This document shows, in pieces, positions 58,028 to 64,000 of a stretch of DNA of 64,000 bases. Under the pieces are notes generated by a model. That model ran no database searches. It saw only the letters and a list, made by a program, of their open reading frames with translations, and was not told the origin of the DNA. The stretch comes from TMP-86 sp964247385 (GTDB lineage Bacteria > Pseudomonadota > Gammaproteobacteria > Steroidobacterales > Steroidobacteraceae): positions 16,314 to 80,313 of the forward strand of contig CAXTUB010000015.1 of the NCBI GenBank assembly GCA_964247385.1, written 5' to 3'. Made by a program: the position numbers and the translations under genes. The number at the start of each line of letters is the position of its first letter. The first letter of the stretch is position 1.

Positions 58028-60070
58028 TTATTGATGACTCGCAGCATCAGCGATGACGGCCGCGCAGTTGGCGTCCTTGGCAAGCCCGGGGTCCACAAAG
58101 GCGATCACCGCGGCAACCGGCGTCAGCAAAATTCCCAGAGCCGTCGCGGCGCCCGCTTGCGCCAATAAGCTTTGCGCCTGCAAACCGATTTTTGGATTCG
58201 ACAGGGTGCCACCAATGGTGATGGGCGACCTGAGACGCACGAGCCGGACGTGTTTGGGTTGACCTCGCAATTCGAGGTCCATCGATTCATCGCGCAAATT
58301 GAGGTTGCCCTTGGCGGAAATCAGCACGTTTTCGGTGTCGACGACAATGGTCTTGCCGTCCATCACGCCCGAAGCGGACTGGAGGTGAATCACTCCGCAG
58401 CGAATCGCCGCCGGCTTTTCGCTTTTCGCGAGCAACAAGCCCAAACCTCGATCAAGGTTGATTCCCGTTAGTTCCGCAAACGCCGAGCGCATCTCCCCGT
58501 GAGGAATGATGATGCTGATGTCGCCGTCCGCGGTCGATGCAAACTTGTGAACCGACGCGCCAGCTCCCTTCAGCTGAATTCTCCCGAGCAGCGTGCCTCC
58601 GAGCGGTGGAGTGGTCATGGATTTCGGCTTGAACTGCGACAAATCGACTTCGCTGATGCGCCAGTCCATTTGCGTCACCGGAGTATTCTTGCGCGCGTCG
58701 ATGGCCACGTTGCCTGCCAATTTGCCCTGCGGCAGCACAAAATTCACGGGCTTTAGCTGCAGCAGACCGTTGTCCAGTAGCAAGTGGAACGACACATTCT
58801 TCAATGGCAGCTTTTCTGCCAGAACCGAGCCCGCCTCGTAGGTCACATCCGCATCCATGCCGCGTACGCGATCGACGATCAAATTCGCGTCGGGCAACAA
58901 GAGCCCTTCCGCTTTCACGCCGCTGCCACTCGGTGGCGCGGTCTTTGGCGCCGCCTTGACGGTAGGCTTGGCCGGCTCTTGAGAGGCCGACGCCGGCGAG
59001 GGAGTCGCGTGAGGTTTGCTCGCCGACAATTCATCGCTCGACTTCGGTCCGGCGCCCAGCGGCGCCGCGAGATCACCGAGGTCCAATCGCCGAGATCTGA
59101 GCCGAGCGCTGAGCTTCGGACGCTCGCGATCCGTCTGAACATCTAAATGCCCGCGGATGTCGCTGTTGCCCAGACGCCCTTCGAAATCATCGACACTAAA
59201 CAATGCATCGCGTCGCTGGACCGTGCCGGCGAGTGAGAAGGGCGGCGTATTGGGAAGCGCAAGGCCGGTGAGGTAATAGACATTCGCGAGGTCTTTGCCG
59301 GAAATCGCAAACTTCGAGCGGACCTGCGCGAGATCGAAGGGGTGCTCGATGGTATTGCTTGCGCTCAGATGCAGATCGCCCGCGATGATTTCAGCATCGA
59401 AAGTGTAAGGGCGGCTTCTCTGAACGTTCAGAAGCGGCGCGCCCTTGACTGTCATCTTGAACGCTTTGTCATTGAGCTTACCCGTGCCGTTCATGAAAAA
59501 GCCGGTGCCATTTTCAGCGGCGGCGTTCTCATCAACCGTGATCGCGCCATCGAAAGAAAGCTTGCGCACTCCATCGCTAATGTCTAGGCCGCCATGGGTC
59601 AGGATCAAGCGGCGTATCACCGGCATCTGCGTAGGTTTGCCGGGTGGCGTCTTGGGTCCGGTGTCAGGTTCCCAAGAAGCGCGCCCATCAGGCGTACGTT
59701 CCAACGCGATCAGAGGTCGCGTAATCTCGAGCCCGGGGATCAGAACTTCGCCGCGAAGCAAGTGCGGCAAGTGAACCGAGACTCGAATGCTCTCGACGTC
59801 GAGCATCAAGGGGTGTCTCGCCCAAGTCGGATTCGCAACTTTCAATCCGTGGATCACCAACGCAGGACTCAGGCTCCAGCGGTGAAACTCCATGGGACCA
59901 GAAATTTGTGCGCTGCGACCCGTCGAAGAGCGGATGGCGCTCGTAATGGGACCCTTGAAGATGCTTGCCGGAATGAACGCGTACAGAGCCAAAAGTAAGA
60001 GCAGAAACACCGCAACGCCGATCCCGATGCGACCTAGCAGTTTCGAACGGACGGTACGGCTCGAGGTCAT
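58028..60070 (-). CDS. AsmA-family protein
   Basis: A 680-residue protein with one N-terminal membrane anchor (VAVFLLLLLALYAFIPASIF) and a long periplasmic beta-rich domain of the AsmA/YhdP/TamB-type lipid-bridge superfamily. The N-terminal block has GPMEFHRWSLSPALVIHGLKVANPTW and LEITRPLIALERTPDG; the C-terminal block has LRDESMDLELRGQPKHVRL followed by SPITIGGTLSNPKIGL, the standard AsmA end. A Pro/Ala/Ser-rich spacer interrupts the middle. It is divergent from the DUF4142 gene. Confidence 0.9.
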   Translation of the reverse strand: MTSSRTVRSKLLGRIGIGVAVFLLLLLALYAFIPASIFKGPITSAIRSSTGRSAQISGPMEFHRWSLSPALVIHGLKVANPTWARHPLMLDVESIRVSVHLPHLLRGEVLIPGLEITRPLIALERTPDGRASWEPDTGPKTPPGKPTQMPVIRRLILTHGGLDISDGVRKLSFDGAITVDENAAAENGTGFFMNGTGKLNDKAFKMTVKGAPLLNVQRSRPYTFDAEIIAGDLHLSASNTIEHPFDLAQVRSKFAISGKDLANVYYLTGLALPNTPPFSLAGTVQRRDALFSVDDFEGRLGNSDIRGHLDVQTDRERPKLSARLRSRRLDLGDLAAPLGAGPKSSDELSASKPHATPSPASASQEPAKPTVKAAPKTAPPSGSGVKAEGLLLPDANLIVDRVRGMDADVTYEAGSVLAEKLPLKNVSFHLLLDNGLLQLKPVNFVLPQGKLAGNVAIDARKNTPVTQMDWRISEVDLSQFKPKSMTTPPLGGTLLGRIQLKGAGASVHKFASTADGDISIIIPHGEMRSAFAELTGINLDRGLGLLLAKSEKPAAIRCGVIHLQSASGVMDGKTIVVDTENVLISAKGNLNLRDESMDLELRGQPKHVRLVRLRSPITIGGTLSNPKIGLQAQSLLAQAGAATALGILLTPVAAVIAFVDPGLAKDANCAAVIADAASHQ

Positions 60071-60306
60071 TTGATGTGCTCCCTTAACTATTCGATCATT
60101 TCACGGGCTCGGCCGCGGCGTACTTAAAACGCGCTGCCAAGCCGATTCCGCTTAGCCGATTCAGTGCGATTCATTGTAGGCAGCAGAGACCGTGAAAGTG
60201 CAACACATGTGAGCGCAGGCTCTGCGAACGCGTAAGCGCTGCGAGAGCTACCCCCTGCGGAAGCGCAAGCCGTGCGCTCGCTAGAGACGTGGGCTCGGCG
60301 AGTTCT
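60071..60306. other. Spacer between divergent AsmA and DUF4142 genes
   Basis: Together with the inverted repeat that follows it, this forms a 300-base region between divergent genes. I see no supported reading frame. It must carry promoters for both flanking genes, but no clear -35/-10 pair stands out. Confidence 0.4.
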
Positions 60307-60337
60307 CCTACGGCACCCTGCCGACCGATGCCGTAGG
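60307..60337. promoter_or_regulatory. Perfect 9 bp inverted repeat upstream of the DUF4142 gene
   Basis: CCTACGGCA (60307-60315) and TGCCGTAGG (60329-60337) are separated by 13 bases, with centres 22 bases apart, 33 bases before the ATG. Arm spacing of two helical turns fits a dimeric repressor or activator site; an RNA hairpin in the leader is an alternative. Confidence 0.5.
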
Positions 60338-60370
60338 CTTGCGGTGCATTCACTATGGTTCGGAGGGCAA

Positions 60371-60946
60371 ATGATCAAATCAAGACGCGAAAAAAATACA
60401 GGTCGATGGCACGGGGAGGCCATACGAATCAGCCAACTGATGAAGTTTGCTTTGTTGGTCACCGCACCTGTCATGAGTTATTCCCTAGCAGGAGCAGCCG
60501 CGGCCGACCCGTCCGCGATGTCGCAGACGCAAGTGGGCGCAGAGCAGGACAAAGGGTTTGTGGTGAAAGCTTCTCAGGCCGGGCATCAAGAGATTGCGGA
60601 TGCCAAAATGGCGCAGCAGCGGTCAGCACGGGCCGATGTGAAGCAGGTCGCGAGCATGGTGGAAAAGGATCATCGCGAAGCAGACCGCCAATTAGCGTCG
60701 ATCGTCAAAAAATATGGCTGGAATATTCCTGAGTCGGCGGCTATGCAACATGCCATGCCGGCGCCTGGAGACTACTCGGACGCCGCGTATCTCAGTCAGC
60801 AGGTTTCAGCTCACGAGGACGCCATCGCGCTGTTCAAAAAAGAAGCGGCTGACGGGTTGAACCCCGACTTGAAAGCGTTTGCGGCAGAGGTTCTGCCCAA
60901 GCTGCAGCATCATCTGTCGGCCTTGCAAAGCCTTCAGAAGACTTGA
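60371..60946 (+). CDS. DUF4142-domain exported protein
   Basis: A 191-residue protein from the ATG at 60371, which has GGAGGG four bases upstream. A long basic N-region is followed by a hydrophobic signal (LMKFALLVTAPVMSYSLAGA) and a ferritin-like helical DUF4142 domain with KASQAGHQEIADAKMAQQRS, VEKDHREADRQLASIVKKYG and VSAHEDAIALFKKEAAD, ending in PKLQHHLSALQSL. The family is periplasmic and stress associated in several bacteria, of unknown activity. Confidence 0.85.
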   Translation: MIKSRREKNTGRWHGEAIRISQLMKFALLVTAPVMSYSLAGAAAADPSAMSQTQVGAEQDKGFVVKASQAGHQEIADAKMAQQRSARADVKQVASMVEKDHREADRQLASIVKKYGWNIPESAAMQHAMPAPGDYSDAAYLSQQVSAHEDAIALFKKEAADGLNPDLKAFAAEVLPKLQHHLSALQSLQKT

Positions 60947-61102
60947 TGACGCCCATAAGACCGTCGCATTTGAGCGGAGGCGGCCGCTCCCAAGTTGTGG
61001 GAAATATCCGACCTTGAATGGCTTTTGGCTCCCTACATCCCTAACAATCAATCAGTTATACGATAAGCGTCGAAATTGTTTTATGTCGTGCGGAGCAGGA
61101 TC

Positions 61103-61591
61103 ATGTCAGCTGAAGTACGCAGATTACATTCGATACTCGATCGTGCAAGTCTCGTGCACGATGTGATCAACCGGTGGCACGGGCATCCGCAGGTGGCGGC
61201 GCTAAAGCAGATGTCGATGACCGCTTGGAGATGCATGCGGTCCGTTGCAGGGATTCTGAATGGTCATCCCAACGTGTACCTTCGCGCAAAGCCTCTCGGT
61301 CGCTGGCGCTTGGGCATTCAGATGCCGGCGTTTTTGATCTCATGGACGCATTTCAGCGACCGGTCCCGGGAGCAATGGCTTCAGTCGCAGTTGCAAGTGT
61401 TGAGTCGCGCTGTAGCCGATGCGCGATCATCGACGCTTTCGTTGGAGATCAGCTCCCTCTTGGGGCGGAATCAGATCGAGCTGCATCATGTTCTGGCGAG
61501 TCTGGGCCATTCGCTGACGCCGAAAATTCGCAGCGTTGAGCCTCTTGCGCCGCGTTCAACGCTGGCCTCTTCTCCCTATCTTGCAGCGTAA
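61103..61591 (+). CDS. Hypothetical protein
   Basis: A 162-residue protein with an amphipathic N-terminal half (SAEVRRLHSILDRASLVHDV, VAALKQMSMTAWRCMRSVAG), three tryptophans in the middle (GRWRLGIQMPAFLISWTHFS) and a helical C-terminal half. No signal peptide or known motif. I take the ATG at 61103, with AGGA five bases upstream; a TTG at 61076 would add nine residues. It is convergent with the response regulator. Confidence 0.55.
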   Translation: MSAEVRRLHSILDRASLVHDVINRWHGHPQVAALKQMSMTAWRCMRSVAGILNGHPNVYLRAKPLGRWRLGIQMPAFLISWTHFSDRSREQWLQSQLQVLSRAVADARSSTLSLEISSLLGRNQIELHHVLASLGHSLTPKIRSVEPLAPRSTLASSPYLAA

Positions 61592-61637
61592 GTCCCTATT
61601 TAACAGCGTAAGCAATTCGCTCGCGCTGCGTGCGGTT

Positions 61638-62027
61638 TCAGCCTCCAAGCGAGTCTGCTAGCGCAAGCACCTCGAGCGCTTCGAATGGCTTGACCACGCA
61701 GCGTACATTTTTTCCGATCTGGTTGAGATCGAAGTCGAGATCATAGCCGCTGGCGATGATGATCACTGCGTGAGGGTCGATCGCGGCGATGCTCCGCGCC
61801 AAGTCCAACCCGGACATGGCCGGCAGGCTCAAATCCGTAATGACCATATAGGTGGGGTCGGCCGCAAATGCGGCAAGTGCCTGTTCTGCATTTTCGAAGG
61901 CGATTACTGTCCGTCCGTCTTCGGAGAAGAGCTCCTCGGTAATCTCCCGAACCAGAGCATTGTCCTCTACATAAAGAACCTTACGAGCCACAGCGGATTG
62001 CAGCGCCCGCACGGACGGATCGGCCAT
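61638..62027 (-). CDS. Stand-alone response regulator receiver protein
   Basis: A 129-residue CheY-type receiver domain with no output domain. The acidic pair is in LYVEDNALV, the phosphorylated aspartate in MVITDLSLPAMSGLDLA, the switch residue is Ser in IIIASGYD, and the lysine is in CVVKPFEALE. No histidine kinase is adjacent. The ATG at 62027 lies 11 bases after the transglutaminase-like gene on the same strand, which suggests an operon; a longer start would overlap that gene. Confidence 0.87.
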   Translation of the reverse strand: MADPSVRALQSAVARKVLYVEDNALVREITEELFSEDGRTVIAFENAEQALAAFAADPTYMVITDLSLPAMSGLDLARSIAAIDPHAVIIIASGYDLDFDLNQIGKNVRCVVKPFEALEVLALADSLGG

Positions 62028-62038
62028 GGACAAGAAGT

Positions 62039-62887
62039 CTAAGCCGTCTTCAGCCGCAAGGGGTCGATCCGCGCCGACACGTGATCGATTTGCTCGCTCC
62101 AAACCTTGAAAACTTCGAGCCGGTTGGATCCAAACGTCGTGCTGATTGCAACGTCGGCTGCGTCACGGCCGCGGGCGACGAGCACTCTGCCGATCCTGCG
62201 CGCATTGTTTCGAGGATCGAATGTGTGCCACGCGCCGCCCAAGTAAGCTTCGAACCAACCCGCGAAGTCCATGGGCGAATCCGATGCAGGCACGCCGATG
62301 TCGCCAAGATATCCAGTGCAATAGCGCGCAGGAATGTTGAGGCACCTGCAAAAAGCGATGGCCAGGTGAGCGAAATCGCGGCACACACCGCGCTGCTCAT
62401 TGAACGCATCGAGCGCGGTCCTGGTTTGCCGTGCATGCGCATAGCCAAACTTGACGTGCGTATGAACGTAATCGCAGATTGCTTGCACGCGAGTCGAGCC
62501 GGGCTCTAACGTTCCAAAAAGCTCCCACGCCGGATCCATCAACGCTTCCGTGTCGCAATAACGGCTTCCCAGCAAATACACCAGAGTCTCCTCGGGCAAC
62601 TGCTCTATGGGGTGTTCACGCGCCTTGGGGAACGCGGGCTCAGGCAACCCGGAATCTTCAATGACGGCATCGCTCGTGATCCGTATGTTGCCGGCGGGCG
62701 CCGTCAAGCGTGTGCACAAGTTGCCTGGACCATCGCGGTACATCTTCAGTGGCACTCTGGGACTCGTGGTGAGCCGATCCGCAACGACCAAATCGGCTAC
62801 ACGTGATGTATGCGTATGCAACATGAGAATCATGGGGGTCGGCTGCGCGCATCGATAGACCAACTCGTATCCGAAGCGGATGTGCAT
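62039..62887 (-). CDS. Transglutaminase-like cysteine peptidase family protein
   Basis: A 282-residue protein with an N-terminal beta-rich domain (FGYELVYRCAQPTPMILML onward) and a transglutaminase core: Cys in QRGVCRDFAHLAIAFCRCL, His in GGAWHTFDPRNN, Asp in the same motif, plus IPARYCTGYLGD. It has no signal peptide. Related bacterial proteins lie in operons with circularly permuted ATP-grasp and alpha-E genes, which are absent here. It is followed by a receiver gene and is divergent from a Ser/Thr kinase gene. Confidence 0.9.
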   Translation of the reverse strand: MHIRFGYELVYRCAQPTPMILMLHTHTSRVADLVVADRLTTSPRVPLKMYRDGPGNLCTRLTAPAGNIRITSDAVIEDSGLPEPAFPKAREHPIEQLPEETLVYLLGSRYCDTEALMDPAWELFGTLEPGSTRVQAICDYVHTHVKFGYAHARQTRTALDAFNEQRGVCRDFAHLAIAFCRCLNIPARYCTGYLGDIGVPASDSPMDFAGWFEAYLGGAWHTFDPRNNARRIGRVLVARGRDAADVAISTTFGSNRLEVFKVWSEQIDHVSARIDPLRLKTA

Positions 62888-62978
62888 ACTGCCCGTTCTT
62901 AGTTGAGGTGTTCGGAATCGGCTGACTTATAATGCGGCTTCTCAAGCTCTTTCCATCATACCGGCTGCCCGCGTTAGA

Positions 62979-62999
62979 GTGTAGGTAAAGAACCTACAC
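62979..62999. promoter_or_regulatory. Perfect 8 bp inverted repeat upstream of the kinase gene
   Basis: GTGTAGGT and ACCTACAC are separated by 5 bases (AAAGA), ending 20 bases before the kinase start. It could be an operator for either divergent gene or a leader hairpin; no T-run follows. Confidence 0.5.
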
Positions 63000-63019
63000 G
63001 AAGTTGAGAGACAAGGTTA

Positions 63020-64000
63020 GTGACCGCATTTGCTCGCGCGCTCGATTCGTATCGCTCAGGCTCTCTGACGCAAGACGAGTTGCTGTCGGAAGTTTATCGT
63101 GAGTTATCGACGGCCAGTGCGACGCCCGAGGCGTTGCTCGAAGCTTTGCGCGCCGAGCAGTCGACCAGACCGCTTGCGGATGACACCTTCGAATGCATCG
63201 TCACACGCATTGAGTCCTGGCCGCGCGATCCAACGGTAGTCACGATTTCGGGTGACTCGTCCGGCGCCGCGTCGGCTGAGGGTAAAGCGCCCTCAACCGT
63301 CGTGCTCAATGAAAATGGCGTGAGCGAAGCCGCGCCGCGTCTGGAGCGCGTCAGTGTGGGCAGCGTATTGCAGGGCCGCTTCAGTCTGATTTCCGTCATC
63401 GGCGAGGGCGGCATGAGCCGCGTTTTCAAGGCGATCGACTTGCGTAAAGTTGAAGCGGGCGCGCACGACCCTTACGTGGCCGTCAAGGTGCTCACGGTGC
63501 CTTTCAGTCATTACTTCGGCTCGATCGCCGCGTTGCAGCGAGAAGCGCACAAGCTGCAAAGTCTGTCGCATTCGAACATCGTTCGTGTCATCGACTGCGA
63601 TCGCGACGGACAGACGGTCTTCATGACCATGGAGTACCTGGCAGGACACTCGCTCTACAAGCGGCTTCGTGATTTGGCGGGAGCGCCTCTGCCGATGAAC
63701 GAGGCGGAAGCCATCATTGCGTCGATCGGCCATGCCCTGGCTTATGCGCATCGCAGCCAGATCGTGCATGGCGATTTGAAGCCTGGCAATGTGATCGTGG
63801 GCGACGACGGCTCGGTCAAGGTCATCGATTTCGGCATGGCGCGGTTCATCGCGCAGCAGCGCGCCGATGCGGCGAGCGCGGGCGCAGTCCCACGCGCGGA
63901 TGTTGAAAAGCAGCCGACCGCATTGACGCCGCGTTACGCGAGCCCTGAGCTGTTGTCTGGAGAAGAAGCCACCACGGCGGATGATGTCTATGCGTTGGGC
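63020..64000 (+). CDS. Hanks-type serine/threonine protein kinase, partial at 3' end
   Basis: The frame starts at GTG 63020 and is open to the window end (327 codons seen). About 115 residues without recognised domain precede the kinase fold. This then shows the Gly-rich loop IGEGGMSRVFKA, VAVKVL with the ATP-binding lysine, EYLAGHSLYKRL, the catalytic loop IVHGDLKPGNVIV, DFGMARFI and YASPELLSGE in the activation segment. The usual HRD is HGD, so activation-loop phosphorylation may not be needed. An accessory sensor or membrane segment may follow beyond the window. Confidence 0.9.
   Translation, partial: MTAFARALDSYRSGSLTQDELLSEVYRELSTASATPEALLEALRAEQSTRPLADDTFECIVTRIESWPRDPTVVTISGDSSGAASAEGKAPSTVVLNENGVSEAAPRLERVSVGSVLQGRFSLISVIGEGGMSRVFKAIDLRKVEAGAHDPYVAVKVLTVPFSHYFGSIAALQREAHKLQSLSHSNIVRVIDCDRDGQTVFMTMEYLAGHSLYKRLRDLAGAPLPMNEAEAIIASIGHALAYAHRSQIVHGDLKPGNVIVGDDGSVKVIDFGMARFIAQQRADAASAGAVPRADVEKQPTALTPRYASPELLSGEEATTADDVYALG

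Overview
The window reads as a contiguous piece of chromosome from a GC-rich (roughly 60 percent or more), diderm, LPS-making gammaproteobacterium. The combined presence of Lol lipoprotein export, lipid A and Kdo genes, type II secretion genes, ClpS/ClpA, an E. coli-type LexA with CTGT-N8-ACAG operators and L,D-transpeptidase/Lpp points to the Xanthomonadales/Nevskiales/Steroidobacter side of the class. This placement is inferred from gene content and order, not from a database search. I see no rRNA, CRISPR array, insertion sequence, integrase or prophage.

Layout. 1-4.4 kb: a degenerate GGDEF protein, mfd and a small exported protein. 4.4-15.5 kb: an envelope block, all on the plus strand except the DUF2062 gene: two LolC/E-type permeases, lolD, (DUF2062), comEC, exbB, exbD, msbA, lpxK, a Trm112-like gene and kdsB, many with 1-8 bp overlaps that suggest translational coupling. 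15.5-25.8 kb: quinone oxidoreductase, low-molecular-weight phosphatase, a DUF4184-like membrane protein, rne and rluC around a 332 bp shared leader, maf, then rpmF-plsX-fabH and an L,D-transpeptidase that faces an Lpp/OprI-like lipoprotein ending in lysine. 26.2-33.5 kb: lexA behind two abutting SOS boxes, a small acidic protein, and gspC-D-E-F. 33.7-45.6 kb: clpS-clpA, infA, aat, a FemAB-like acyltransferase, trxB, ftsK, lolA, a VanZ-like gene, rarA and serS.

From 45.7 kb the content turns more accessory: tRNA-Ser, an AraC-type regulator, a VOC protein, DUF3072, a GH15/PF10091/GH3 glucan-degrading locus, a membrane-anchored histidine-phosphatase-like protein that has lost both catalytic histidines, tRNA-Ala and tRNA-Arg, a triheme cytochrome c, a YihY-type membrane protein, several small envelope or stress-type proteins (DUF6496, lipoprotein, AsmA, DUF4142), a transglutaminase/response-regulator pair, and the start of a Hanks-type Ser/Thr kinase cut by the window end.

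Most of the window is ordinary housekeeping. The points most worth a second look are the Lpp plus L,D-transpeptidase pair, the dead histidine phosphatase fold, the GGDEF with a ruined active site but an intact I-site, the ComEC with degenerate metallo-beta-lactamase motifs, the GspE without its tetracysteine motif, the compact LexA operator that overlaps a candidate 25-residue membrane peptide, the 17 bp direct repeats next to an AraC regulator, and the cytosolic glucan locus. I did not find a clear multi-gene defence or otherwise unknown system.
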